Assembly: GCF_030056655.1 (NCBI RefSeq)
Contig: NZ_JASHIE010000001.1
Coordinates: 124,001-188,000 of the forward strand
Direction of reading: 5' to 3'
DNA length: 64,000 bases
Origin: Flectobacillus rivi
GTDB lineage: Bacteria; Bacteroidota; Bacteroidia; Cytophagales; Spirosomataceae
Of the stretch, positions 36,816-45,326 are shown piece after piece; the first letter of the stretch is position 1; the number at the start of each line of letters is the position of its first letter. The notes beneath the pieces were generated by a model. That model was not told the origin of the DNA. It saw only the letters and a program-made list of their open reading frames with translations, and ran no database searches. The position numbers and the translations under genes are program-made.

Positions 36816-37019
36816 CTAAGATTTCTTCAAAATAGCAAAAAATTCAATGGTAAACCCTGCCAATACTACCAATGGTCCGAGGGTCAAGCCTAAGAAACCA
36901 AAGCCAAACTCCTCTTTATCCAAACTCATGATAAAGAATCCTGCAAGAACAACAACAATACCCAACAACATCAATGTATAGTTGGCTTTTCCGAATGGTA
37001 ATTTTGATGAATTTGACAT
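36816..37019 (-). CDS. DUF3098 small membrane protein
   Basis: This is a 67-residue protein with two transmembrane helices (YTLMLLGIVVVLAGFFIMSL and GLTLGPLVVLAGFTIEFFAIL). The N-terminus (LPFGKANYTLMLLGI) is typical of DUF3098, a Bacteroidota family found next to ftsX. The function is unknown, but the fixed position suggests a role near the division or envelope machinery. It lies 80 bp downstream of ftsX on the same strand. Confidence 0.88.
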   Translation of the reverse strand: MSNSSKLPFGKANYTLMLLGIVVVLAGFFIMSLDKEEFGFGFLGLTLGPLVVLAGFTIEFFAILKKS

Positions 37020-37099
37020 AGTTTTCGAATTTTATTGATATAAAAGCCATTATGGCTTCGAAGTTCACTTTAATAGTTTAAGCCTTTACAATCTTAATT

Positions 37100-37984
37100 T
37101 TAATAAAGATCATCCAAAGACAATTTGAGATATTTATCGACCGAGCGAAAAGTACTTGTTACTCCAACTAATACGCCAATCATCAAGATGATAAGGATTA
37201 ACAAAACCATCTTATCTATTTCTTGTAAAATCACCAGGCCATCTACTTTATTAACAGCTAATTGTTGGGTAACAATCAACAAAGTACTTGCAATAAAACC
37301 ACTGATCAGACCTTGTAAAGCACCTTTTGACACAAATGGCTTACGGATAAAAGAATCTGTAGCCCCTACCAACTGCATACTGCGAATCAGAAAGCGCTGT
37401 GAATATAGTGCGAGTTTGATGGTATTATTGACCAGCATAATGATGATAACCAGCAACAACAAAACAAAACCTGATAAAATGAGATATATCTTAGAGATAT
37501 TTTTGTTGACTTCGTCTACAAAGTTTTCTACATAACCCACTTCTTTGATTCCTTGGATACGTTCTAGCGACTTTTTGATTTCTTTCAATCTACTTTCGCT
37601 GAAATATTCTTCTTTGATTTTAATTGAATAAGAATTCAGTAAAGGGTTGTTGTTTTTGCCTAATAACTTATGAAAATCCTCCCCTGAGTCTTCAATAAAC
37701 TGCTTTGCGGCAGCATCTTTTGAAATAAAGTTAATCTGAGCAGAATTATCCTTAAAAAGAACAAATGGATATTTTGCAATTTGCTTGTAAATCGAATCCA
37801 GTTTGGCATTGGACAAATCATTGTCAAGATAAGCCTGCACTTCTACATTTTGACGAACGACCTCTGCCAATTTGCGAGCGTTGAGCGTCAAGAGTCCACA
37901 AAGACCAATTAAGAACAAGGCAATTGTTAAACTCACAACTACCATCAGGTTAGGGGTATTTCCTAGTTTTTTAACTTTTGGCAT
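37100..37984 (-). CDS. ftsX: Cell-division ABC transporter permease subunit FtsX
   Basis: FtsX is the membrane half of the FtsEX complex, which activates peptidoglycan hydrolases at the septum. The 294-residue protein has the standard layout: one N-terminal transmembrane helix, an extracytoplasmic domain (about residues 45-165, VRQNVEVQAYLDNDLSN onward), then three C-terminal helices with RFLIRSMQLVGATDSFIRKPF between them. ftsE is not adjacent, which is usual in this phylum. It heads the ftsX-DUF3098 unit. Confidence 0.94.
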   Translation of the reverse strand: MPKVKKLGNTPNLMVVVSLTIALFLIGLCGLLTLNARKLAEVVRQNVEVQAYLDNDLSNAKLDSIYKQIAKYPFVLFKDNSAQINFISKDAAAKQFIEDSGEDFHKLLGKNNNPLLNSYSIKIKEEYFSESRLKEIKKSLERIQGIKEVGYVENFVDEVNKNISKIYLILSGFVLLLLVIIIMLVNNTIKLALYSQRFLIRSMQLVGATDSFIRKPFVSKGALQGLISGFIASTLLIVTQQLAVNKVDGLVILQEIDKMVLLILIILMIGVLVGVTSTFRSVDKYLKLSLDDLY

Positions 37985-38107
37985 GATTTTACAGTGCGAT
38001 TTGGAGCGTAATCTTCAATGCTGCGCAAGTAATTCGTAGGTTCGATTGTTATACAAACAAAATTACTTGTTTTTCATTGCAATAATATACATTTAACGCT
38101 TTTTAAC

Positions 38108-38140
38108 AAAAAAGCCGTCTGATAAACTCAAACGGCTTTT
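38108..38140 (-). terminator. Terminator after the bifunctional nuclease gene
   Basis: AAAAGCCGT (38110-38118) pairs with ACGGCTTTT (38132-38140). On the minus strand the stem runs into a T-tract. It lies 14 bp past the stop codon and separates this gene from ftsX. Confidence 0.85.
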
Positions 38141-38153
38141 GCTATCAGTTGAA

Positions 38154-38744
38154 TTAATTTCTACGTTCGATTTCGTCTCTAATTTTGGCTGCTCTTTCAT
38201 AATCCTCACTTTCGATAGCTTCCTCAAGCATTTTGTTGAGTACTTCTACTGGATTATCTCTGAGCATTTCACCAAATGATTTTTTAGGACTTGGCGTTTC
38301 AATTGCCTCCTCATCGTCGTCGTGCTGAGAAGTCTCATTTACAGAAATACCTGCTTCAGACAAAACGTGCTCGGTTGTATAAATTGGCACATTAAAGCGT
38401 AGACCAATCGCTATGGCATCGGAAGGACGAGCATCTATAGCAACATCTCGTAAGCCATCCGAACATTGGATTTTGGCAAAAAATACGCCTTCTCTTATAT
38501 CTGTAATGGTTATTTCGTTAACTGTGTAGCCAAATGATTTTGCAAATGTCTTAAACAAATCATGTGTCATTGGGCGGTTAGGTTCGATTTTTTCAATTTC
38601 AATGGCTATTGCCTGAGCCTCAAAAGTTCCGATAATAATAGGTAAACGACGAGGTCCGTGCTCCTCTCCCAAAACAAGTGCAAAAGAACCTGTTTGTGAT
38701 GAGCTTGGCGACAATCCCAATATTTCTAGTCTTATTTTCTCCAC
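38154..38744 (-). CDS. Bifunctional nuclease family protein (DUF151) with C-terminal UVR motif
   Basis: This is a 196-residue protein. The N-terminal 135 residues form the BFN/DUF151 domain (LPIIIGTFEAQAIAIEIE, then DARPSDAIAIGLRFNVPIY). The C-terminal 40 residues are a UvrB/UvrC-type motif (NKMLEEAIESEDYERAAKIR), which mediates protein contacts. An acidic linker joins the two. The combination is common in Bacteroidota. Plant relatives show dual RNase/DNase activity; the bacterial role is not established. Confidence 0.93.
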   Translation of the reverse strand: MEKIRLEILGLSPSSSQTGSFALVLGEEHGPRRLPIIIGTFEAQAIAIEIEKIEPNRPMTHDLFKTFAKSFGYTVNEITITDIREGVFFAKIQCSDGLRDVAIDARPSDAIAIGLRFNVPIYTTEHVLSEAGISVNETSQHDDDEEAIETPSPKKSFGEMLRDNPVEVLNKMLEEAIESEDYERAAKIRDEIERRN

Positions 38745-39009
38745 TTTGTAAGAGCTTATAATGAATAAACGGTTGAATTCCTACCAACATTGTCTACAAC
38801 CTTGCCAAACAGTCTCACTATGCCAATTTGGCATAACCAGTAGGATTTATGCTGATAACAAAGATATAAACCTGATTAATTTTAAAAAAGTTTTCGTCCT
38901 GTTTGTTTTGCTAAATTAAAAGTAGGATTATTTGTTGTTTTAGAAATATACGTATCCCTAATTGTATTTCATACTGATTATTAAGGCTGTACAAAGGATT
39001 TTAAGAATC

Positions 39010-39130
39010 ATCCATTTCGGATATTGGATGTTGGATTGCGGAAGTATAATCTACTTTATAAAACCCTATTTTGTAAAAAATGAAGGTATTTGCAATAATT
39101 CCGAAATCAGAAATCCCAAATCAAAAATTG
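39010..39130. repeat. Dispersed repeat family 2, copy B
   Basis: TCCATTTCGGATATTGGATGTTGG (39010 on) opposes CCGAAATCAGAAATCCCAAATC (39101-39122) across an AT-rich spacer. It is preceded by CTGTACAAAGGATTTT, a variant of the CTGTGCGAAGGATTT lead-in of other copies. Confidence 0.7.
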
Positions 39131-39166
39131 TTTAAAACCGTTGTGCAATACCAACTGACTATTCAT

Positions 39167-39199
39167 AAAAAAGACCTACCTCTTTGCGAGAATAGGTCT
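39167..39199 (-). terminator. Terminator after etfA
   Basis: AGACCTA (39172-39178) pairs with TAGGTCT (39193-39199), and the minus-strand stem is followed by a T-run. It lies about 75 bp past the etfA stop codon. Confidence 0.7.
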
Positions 39200-39274
39200 A
39201 ATTTGCAACAGCAAGAAATTTCGGTTTATCAATATGTCTTGTTATAAAATCTCTGAATAAGTCAGGATTAACCT

Positions 39275-40240
39275 TTACTTCGCTGCTTGAATGGCTTTTG
39301 TCAAACGAGGCAATACATCAAATACATCACCAACAATACCATAATCAGCAGCTTTGAAGAATGGCGCTTCTGGATCTTTATTAATTACCACAATCACCTT
39401 AGAAGAGTTGACACCCGCCAAATGTTGAATGGCTCCTGAAATACCGCAAGCGATATATAAATTAGGAGAAACTTTAATACCTGTTTGACCTACGTGCTCG
39501 TGGTGAGGTCTCCAATCCAAATCAGAAACAGGTTTAGAACAAGCCGTAGCCGCTCCTAACGCATTGGCAAGGTCTTCCACAATTCCCCAATTTTCTGGCC
39601 CTTTCAATCCACGACCTGCCGATACCACCAAGTCTGCCTCTGGTAACGATACTTGTCCAGATGCTTTATGTGTACCTGTCACCTTTACGGCAAAATCAGC
39701 ATCGTTCAAGGCTGGTGCAAAATTTTCAACCGATGCACTACCATCGCCCTCAACCACATTTACCGCATTTTTCTTTATCGCAATCACTTTCTTGTCAGCA
39801 GTCAACGCTACAGTCGCAAAGGCTTTCCCTGTGTAAATACTTCTTTTCACCGTGACACCACTAGAAAAATCTGGTAAATCCACCACGTTTGACACAATAG
39901 AAGCTTTCAACTTGGCAGATACTCGTGCCGATACGGCATCTCCCAATGAAGATTTCGATAAAATGACAAACTCTGCTGAAGTCGCATTTACAGCCTCCGC
40001 TAATACACTTGAATAAGCCTGAATCGAGGCAACATTCAAACGAGCATCAGACGCCCACAATACTTTGGTTGCTCCGTAATTGCCAGCGATGGCCAAAGCT
40101 TCATTGCTAGACTCGCCAATGGCAAGAACTGTTACTGAACTACCTTTTGCTTTGGCAACTTCTGAGCCATAATATATTGCTTCTAATGAAGATTTTTTGA
40201 TTGAGCCGTTATCTAATTCGGCAAAAACTAAAACGCTCAT
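39275..40240 (-). CDS. etfA: Electron transfer flavoprotein alpha subunit
   Basis: EtfA carries the FAD of the cytoplasmic ETF heterodimer, which passes electrons from acyl-CoA and other dehydrogenases to the respiratory chain. The 321-residue protein has the N-terminal nucleotide-fold domain. The C-terminal FAD-binding domain shows VVSAGRGLKGPENW, GQTGIKVSPNLYIACGISG and the late VVINKDPEAPFFKAADYGIVGD. It follows etfB by 155 bp on the same strand, a wider gap than usual, with short ATCTGTTA-type repeated words in it. Confidence 0.97.
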   Translation of the reverse strand: MSVLVFAELDNGSIKKSSLEAIYYGSEVAKAKGSSVTVLAIGESSNEALAIAGNYGATKVLWASDARLNVASIQAYSSVLAEAVNATSAEFVILSKSSLGDAVSARVSAKLKASIVSNVVDLPDFSSGVTVKRSIYTGKAFATVALTADKKVIAIKKNAVNVVEGDGSASVENFAPALNDADFAVKVTGTHKASGQVSLPEADLVVSAGRGLKGPENWGIVEDLANALGAATACSKPVSDLDWRPHHEHVGQTGIKVSPNLYIACGISGAIQHLAGVNSSKVIVVINKDPEAPFFKAADYGIVGDVFDVLPRLTKAIQAAK

Positions 40241-40395
40241 AATAATATCGTTTGTGTGCTAATCAATAAAAACTGTTATCTGTTAATCGTATATCTGTTA
40301 TTAGGTACTTCATGCTTCTCTAAATAACTATCTGATTTTAAACACTTTTTAATTAACACGGTTAAATGCTTGGAATAAATATTTGATTGAGAATC

Positions 40396-41130
40396 TTACA
40401 AAACCTTAGCTTCGTTTTTCAACAAATCAATCAATTTTTCTGCCTCTTCAGCAGGAATCATTTTTACAGCTCCTTTTGGTGCAGGAAGCGCATATTTCTC
40501 TGTAATAGTCAACCCTACCCCAACTGGCTCTACAACTTTTAGAGGTTTTGTTCTAGCCGACATAATGCCTCGCATATTTGGGATTTTCCACTCAGCAATT
40601 GGTTCTTGGCAACCTAATACCAATGGCAATGAAGCTTCAATATCTTCTTTTCCTCCTTCAATTTCACGAGTCATTTTAGCAACACCTCCATCAATTTCTA
40701 ATTTCATGACTGGCGAAAGCGACGGAATTCCCAACATCTCTCCTACTAAACCATGTACCACACCACTGTTGAAATCGATAGATTCACGACCCATCAAAAT
40801 CAAATCGTAATTTTCTTGAGAAGCAATATGTGCAATTTGTTCTGCAACAAAATACGAATCTGTCGGTTCGGTGTTCACACGAATAGCATCGTCGGCACCA
40901 ATTGCCAAACATTTACGGATTACTTGTTCAGACTCAGCCTCACCCACGTTCAAAACTGTTACGGTGCCACCATGCTGTTCTTTGAGTTCGACTGCACGAG
41001 ACAAGGCATAATCGTCGTAAGGTCCGCAAATATATTGTACGCCCGTTTTGTTAAACTTGGTATCACCATCGGTAAAAGAGATTTTAGCGGTGGTATCAGG
41101 GACATTGGTAATACATACTAAGATTTTCAT
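40396..41130 (-). CDS. etfB: Electron transfer flavoprotein beta subunit
   Basis: EtfB is the AMP-binding partner of EtfA. The 244-residue protein begins MKILVCITNVPDTTAKI and shows the ETF beta signature around GKEDIEASLPLVLGCQEPIAEWKIPNMRGIMSARTKPL, here with family-typical residues. The adenine-site segment ADDAIRVNTEPTDSYFVAEQI is present. It is transcribed ahead of etfA and divergently from the TPR gene, 182 bp away. Confidence 0.97.
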   Translation of the reverse strand: MKILVCITNVPDTTAKISFTDGDTKFNKTGVQYICGPYDDYALSRAVELKEQHGGTVTVLNVGEAESEQVIRKCLAIGADDAIRVNTEPTDSYFVAEQIAHIASQENYDLILMGRESIDFNSGVVHGLVGEMLGIPSLSPVMKLEIDGGVAKMTREIEGGKEDIEASLPLVLGCQEPIAEWKIPNMRGIMSARTKPLKVVEPVGVGLTITEKYALPAPKGAVKMIPAEEAEKLIDLLKNEAKVL

Positions 41131-41312
41131 AACAATTAAAATATTATGTTTACAGTAGATTAATCGTACAGCTTGAATATTTCACTATACCGAGGATATT
41201 TTTAACTTTTCGAACAATATCCTGATGCAATATTAACGAAAAGTTTTAAAAATAGTATGCAAGCATAATAATTTTTTCAAAGTTTTTTACAAACCCTTTT
41301 ATTTAGAGCAAG

Positions 41313-41642
41313 ATGAACCAATTTCGCCTTGAACAATTGCGTAAATTTTATGAAGAAGAGCCAAATGACCCGTTTAATGCGTATGCATTGGCAACAGAGC
41401 TATTAAAATTTGACCTACAGGCAGCAAGACAACTATTTGAAGAATTGATAACAAATCACCCTAATTATTGGGCAACCTATTATCATGCTGCGGCGCTTTA
41501 TACTACTTTAGAAGAATTTGATTTGGCTGAACAGACCTACCAAAAAGGAATTGAGATTACAGCAAATCTCCAAAATGAAAAGGCTTTGAAAGAACTAAAA
41601 GGAGCCTATCAAATGTTTTTGGATGAGAGAGAAGAATGGTAA
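41313..41642 (+). CDS. Small TPR-repeat protein
   Basis: This is a 109-residue cytoplasmic protein with no signal peptide. Its two to three helical hairpins fit tetratricopeptide repeats (NPFNAYALATELLKF-like spacing at residues 16-30, YWATYYHAAALYTTLEEFDLAEQTYQKGIEI at about 51-80). Such proteins are adaptors for protein contacts. It is divergent from etfB; no partner is evident. Copy C of repeat family 2 follows at once. Confidence 0.85.
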   Translation: MNQFRLEQLRKFYEEEPNDPFNAYALATELLKFDLQAARQLFEELITNHPNYWATYYHAAALYTTLEEFDLAEQTYQKGIEITANLQNEKALKELKGAYQMFLDEREEW

Positions 41643-41647
41643 ACCGT

Positions 41648-41777
41648 TTCGGGTTTGGGATATTAGATTTTGGATTTTTCGTAAAATGATCAATTTATTT
41701 TCTTGAATAATCAAAGTTTATCTAATTCAAATTAAAAAAATCTGAAATCCAATATCCCAAATCCGAAATCCAATTAA
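41648..41777. repeat. Dispersed repeat family 2, copy C
   Basis: TCGGGTTTGGGATATTAGATTTTGG (41650 on) is inverse to CCAATATCCCAAATCCGAAATCC (41750-41772), separated by about 75 bp. It begins just after the TPR gene stop codon. Confidence 0.75.
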
Positions 41778-41857
41778 ACCTTTCCATTTTCAAACGTTCT
41801 AAGAAATATAACAAACTCCTACGCGGAGCGTTTACTAGTAAAATCACAACGAAAGTC

Positions 41858-42235
41858 ATGAACTGCAAAAAACACATATTGCTTTTCTTCATCCTAATCT
41901 TAGGTTATGGATGCTTGGCTTGGGGAATGAAATCTACTTCATTCGTCAACTCAGGAAGAAAAGCGTTTATTGCAACTTCAAGTATTTCTGGTGTATATGG
42001 AGTAGTAAAAAACACAACTCCATCATTTGTTTTGGCAGATGACAACGAAACAGAACCAGAACATACTTCAGACTTTGTATCAGTTGTTGGTTTTCTTCCA
42101 GATTTTAGTGCTTTTTTTGATGCCTTTGTATTACCTGAAAATTTGGTAATATGGAAATCTACTGGCACCACTTTTCCTTATCACATCAATCATCTCTACG
42201 TGCTTTTCCATGAATGGAAATATTTACTTTTCTAA
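41858..42235 (+). CDS. Hypothetical exported protein
   Basis: This is a 125-residue reading frame with a credible signal peptide or membrane anchor at the N-terminus (HILLFFILILGYGCLAWGM). The rest is unremarkable, with an acidic patch (ADDNETEPEHTSD) and an aromatic C-terminus. I recognise no family. The ATG follows a copy of repeat family 2 and lies 117 bp upstream of a longer exported protein on the same strand. It may be a short lineage-specific gene or a chance frame; the signal-like start favours the former. Confidence 0.5.
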   Translation: MNCKKHILLFFILILGYGCLAWGMKSTSFVNSGRKAFIATSSISGVYGVVKNTTPSFVLADDNETEPEHTSDFVSVVGFLPDFSAFFDAFVLPENLVIWKSTGTTFPYHINHLYVLFHEWKYLLF

Positions 42236-42352
42236 TTGCTTGTTTTAATACGTTGTAAACTCATTTTCGGTTGCAACAGTCATTTGGATACTGACTTTTC
42301 GGTTTCCACAGTATTATCTATTCGTTTTCTAATCATTATAGTATTTAAAGCC

Positions 42353-43624
42353 ATGAAAACTAACAAGCTTTTCGGAGGAATGGAAGCATTGGGAGGAATT
42401 AGCTTCCGTCAAACAGTTGTTGCTTTTACAGCTCTTATCATGACATTGTTCCAAAGTCAAATCTTTGGACAAGCTAATCAGATAGAAACCCTTAAAGGGA
42501 TGCAACAAAGTATTGCTTCATACGATGCAGATGTACGTGAGTCTATATTGACCACCAGTCAATATCCTGTGGCGTTGGCAACGATTCAAAATTTGCGTAG
42601 TCAGGCTCAAAACTCATTTCAAAACGTTATTAAAGACTTTAATCAGAAAAAACAAGGCTGGTTTTACGAGCTAACACGTTATCCAGATTTGTTACACACC
42701 TTGGCTACCACTCCAAGCGGTAAAAGTCGTGATGAGATTGAAGCGATGTTACCCAACAAAGATGAAAATTTGGCAACTGCGGCATGGAAACTTTATCGTC
42801 ATCACGAAGATGATTTAGACAAAGTAGATCAATTGTATCAACAAGCGGAGGATGGGTTCAAAAAAACCATTCAGCCACTTGACGCCACAGCGCAAACTGC
42901 TTTTACTACATTGGCAAAATATCCAGATGTAATGTTATTCTTGAATGACAATTTGGACATTACGCAACAATTAGGTAAAAAGTATATTTCAGATCAAAGC
43001 GGTTTAAAAACTGAGTTGGCTGCACAACATGATAGTTTGGTCGTTCAAAATCAAGCGCAATTGGCTGCCTACAAACGTGAATTGGATAAAAATCCACAAG
43101 CCAAACAAGAGTTGAACCAAGCAGCTAAGGATTTCGCCAAAAGCAATGGATATATCCTACCCAATGGTCAAATCGCTTATGGTAATGGATATGGTTACGG
43201 GTATGCAAATCCATACTCATATTGGTTTGGTTATCCATATTGGTATGGCTCAGCTTTGTGGTATCCTGGAGCATATTGGGGCAGTTTTGGGATGAGTTAT
43301 GGTTTTGGAGGCTGGGGGTTAGGCATGTTTCCTGCCTACGGATTCTCAAACTGGTTCTTTAATGGCGGTTATTATATGAATTACCCAAATTTGTATCGTC
43401 ATTACGGAAATTATTACCGTAACGTAGTGGCTAGCAGACCTAATTATTATCGAGGAAATACCTTTAGTGGTACAATGAATAACCATTTTACTGCTTCTAG
43501 AGGTAATAGTTTCAACGGAGGTAATCGTCCAAGTTATGGAGGAAACTATGGAGGAGGATTCCGCTCAGGAGGTTTTTCAGGGGGCGGTAGAAGTTTTGGC
43601 GGCGGCGGTGGTAGACATCGTTAA
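42353..43624 (+). CDS. Exported protein with YP-centred helical repeats and a Tyr/Trp/Gly-rich C-terminus
   Basis: This is a 423-residue protein of unknown function. The ATG at 42353 precedes a hydrophobic signal (TVVAFTALIMTLFQSQIFGQA); the open frame upstream to 42236 has no support. Residues about 45-235 are helical and carry three YP-centred modules: TTSQYPVALATIQNL, ELTRYPDLLHTLATT and TLAKYPDVMLFLND. The C-terminal third is low-complexity: about 80 residues rich in Tyr, Trp, Pro and Gly (GYGYGYANPYSYWFGYPYWY), then a Gly/Arg/Ser/Asn tail ending in GGGGGRHR. It looks like a secreted or surface protein with an adhesive or self-associating tail, which is inferred from composition only. Confidence 0.8.
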   Translation: MKTNKLFGGMEALGGISFRQTVVAFTALIMTLFQSQIFGQANQIETLKGMQQSIASYDADVRESILTTSQYPVALATIQNLRSQAQNSFQNVIKDFNQKKQGWFYELTRYPDLLHTLATTPSGKSRDEIEAMLPNKDENLATAAWKLYRHHEDDLDKVDQLYQQAEDGFKKTIQPLDATAQTAFTTLAKYPDVMLFLNDNLDITQQLGKKYISDQSGLKTELAAQHDSLVVQNQAQLAAYKRELDKNPQAKQELNQAAKDFAKSNGYILPNGQIAYGNGYGYGYANPYSYWFGYPYWYGSALWYPGAYWGSFGMSYGFGGWGLGMFPAYGFSNWFFNGGYYMNYPNLYRHYGNYYRNVVASRPNYYRGNTFSGTMNNHFTASRGNSFNGGNRPSYGGNYGGGFRSGGFSGGGRSFGGGGGRHR

Positions 43625-43631
43625 TAGATAA

Positions 43632-43821
43632 AAATCATTCTCAATTTAGTGAGTTGGGATTGAGTGATTATGTTAAAAATCAAAAAAGCGGTCGAAAATT
43701 GTTTTTCGACCGCTTTTTTAATGCTACTATGCTAAATATGACTTAGCTTAAGACACAATCATTGCGTCTCTACTGACAGAATACAAATTTTCACATAATC
43801 ACTAAATTCGAGATGACTCCT
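43632..43821. repeat. Dispersed repeat family 1, copy 3 (most compact)
   Basis: The left arm TCAATTTAGTGAGTTGGG with GTGATTATGTTAAAAATC and the right arm CACATAATCACTAAATTCG with GATGACTC are inverse. Between them lie the terminator hairpin (43682-43719), GCTACTATGCTAAATATGAC (as in copy 1) and a GCGTCT half palindrome. It lies between converging genes, like copies 1 and 2. Confidence 0.8.
43682..43719. terminator. Bidirectional terminator hairpin in repeat copy 3
   Basis: The 17-base arms AAAAAAGCGGTCGAAAA (43682-43698) and TTTTCGACCGCTTTTTT (43703-43719) pair perfectly around 4 bases. It serves the convergent genes ending at 43624 and 43860. Confidence 0.85.
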
Positions 43822-43859
43822 ATTTTCTGTTTAACAAAATACAAGAAATCTTGATTCTC

Positions 43860-45086
43860 TTAAATACTTATATTCGATCCAGCCACATAACTAGTTGTCC
43901 AAGCGGCTTGAAAATTAAATCCGCCTGTTACAGCATCAATATCCAGTACTTCTCCTGCAAAAAACAATCCTTTAATTTTTTTAGACTCCATCGTATTGGG
44001 GTTGATTTCGTTCAAATCTACGCCTCCACAAGTAACAAACTCTTCTTTAAAGGTAGTTTTTCCAGCAACTGTCTGATTACAATTGATCAAGTTTTCGGTA
44101 AGTTTATTGAGTTGTTTGTTTGAAACATCAATCCAGCGCAGTTGTTCATCTATTTCGGCTAATTCACATAAACGTTTCCATAAACGAGACGGTACACCCA
44201 ATAATTGGTTTGACTGAATCACTTTTTTAGGATGAAGCTTTTTTTGAGAAATCCATTGCTCACGTACCTCATTTTCAGTTGTTTCGCCACACCAATTGAT
44301 TAATGTAGAGAATTTATACTCCACCTCAGCCAATTCTTTGGCGCCCCAAGCCGATAACTTTAAGATAGCTGGACCCGAAAAACCCCAGTGCGTTACTAAT
44401 AAAGGGCCATCCTGTTTGAGTTTTTTCCCTGCAATTTTGACGTTAGCATTGGGCACACTCACGCCTGAGAGATCTTTAAAAACTCCCTCTGGAGTATTAA
44501 AAGTAAATAAAGACGGTAATGGGGAAAGAATATTCAAGCCCAAATCTGCCAGCCAACGATAACCCTCAACATTCGGGTTTCCTCCTGTAGTGACCAACAC
44601 GGCTTCTACTTCAAGACTTGTTCCATCTAATAGATCAAGGACAAATCCAGTCTCTTCTTTCGGGTGGATTTTGGATACACCTGTCGAAGTTTTTACTTGA
44701 ACGCCTTTTCTAATAGCCTCATTTTCCAAGCATAAGGCGATGGTTTCAGAACTATCTGTGGTTGGAAACATACGTCCATCCGATTCAATCTTTAACGCTA
44801 CTCCTTTTTGTTGAAACCAATCAATAGTACTTTGAGGATTAAAGGTTTTGAAAAGTGGTTTCAGAAAACTTCCTCCTCTTGGATAGAACTTTGACAATTT
44901 TTTATCATCAAAACAAGCGTGTGTCACATTACAACGCCCTCCACCCGAGATTCGCACTTTGTTGAGAACCGTCCTATTTTTTTCCAATAACAAAACTTCT
45001 GCAGCAGGATTTTGCTCGGCAGCTCTGATAGCACCAAAAAAGCCAGCAGCTCCTCCTCCTATTACGACTATTTTTTTTCGACTCAT
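43860..45086 (-). CDS. HI0933-family FAD-dependent oxidoreductase (BaiN-like)
   Basis: This is a 408-residue flavoprotein of the HI0933/BaiN group. It has the N-terminal FAD-binding Rossmann motif VVIGGGAAGFFGAIRA, then the family motif NKVRISGGGRCNVTHA. A C-terminal FAD segment (GLFFAGEVLDIDAVTGGFNFQAAW) closes the fold. Physiological substrates are mostly unknown; BaiN acts on bile-acid intermediates, but this cannot be transferred here. It is a single gene, convergent with the YP-repeat protein. Confidence 0.93.
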   Translation of the reverse strand: MSRKKIVVIGGGAAGFFGAIRAAEQNPAAEVLLLEKNRTVLNKVRISGGGRCNVTHACFDDKKLSKFYPRGGSFLKPLFKTFNPQSTIDWFQQKGVALKIESDGRMFPTTDSSETIALCLENEAIRKGVQVKTSTGVSKIHPKEETGFVLDLLDGTSLEVEAVLVTTGGNPNVEGYRWLADLGLNILSPLPSLFTFNTPEGVFKDLSGVSVPNANVKIAGKKLKQDGPLLVTHWGFSGPAILKLSAWGAKELAEVEYKFSTLINWCGETTENEVREQWISQKKLHPKKVIQSNQLLGVPSRLWKRLCELAEIDEQLRWIDVSNKQLNKLTENLINCNQTVAGKTTFKEEFVTCGGVDLNEINPNTMESKKIKGLFFAGEVLDIDAVTGGFNFQAAWTTSYVAGSNISI

Positions 45087-45326
45087 TTGATTTTTTTATC
45101 TACGACTTTTTAATTCTGATACTGTTCGAGCTTATTTCTCGTTTTTTTAGTCAAAAAGCCCCAGACTCTTACGTTTATTAGTACGAAATTAGTAAAATTG
45201 TAGTCTTTTAGCTTAATCCCAAAAGCCTAATCTGAAATTACTTTCAAAAAACCGCTTTGGGACATACCGCCTCAATCGAAGATATTCATACCAGAATGGG
45301 TCTAGAAAACCCAGTAAAATTGTATT

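Larger units (their letters stand above)
38745..39274. other. 530-bp gene-free region between etfA and the BFN gene
   Basis: The region holds copy B of repeat family 2 (39010-39130) and the etfA terminator (39167-39199). No gene is supported. The part next to the BFN start (38745-38900) presumably carries its promoter. Confidence 0.6.

Noticed and set aside
42236..42352. Upstream extension of the YP-repeat protein
   Set aside because: It starts immediately after the previous stop codon with no signal-like or conserved sequence; the ATG at 42353 leads into a credible export signal.
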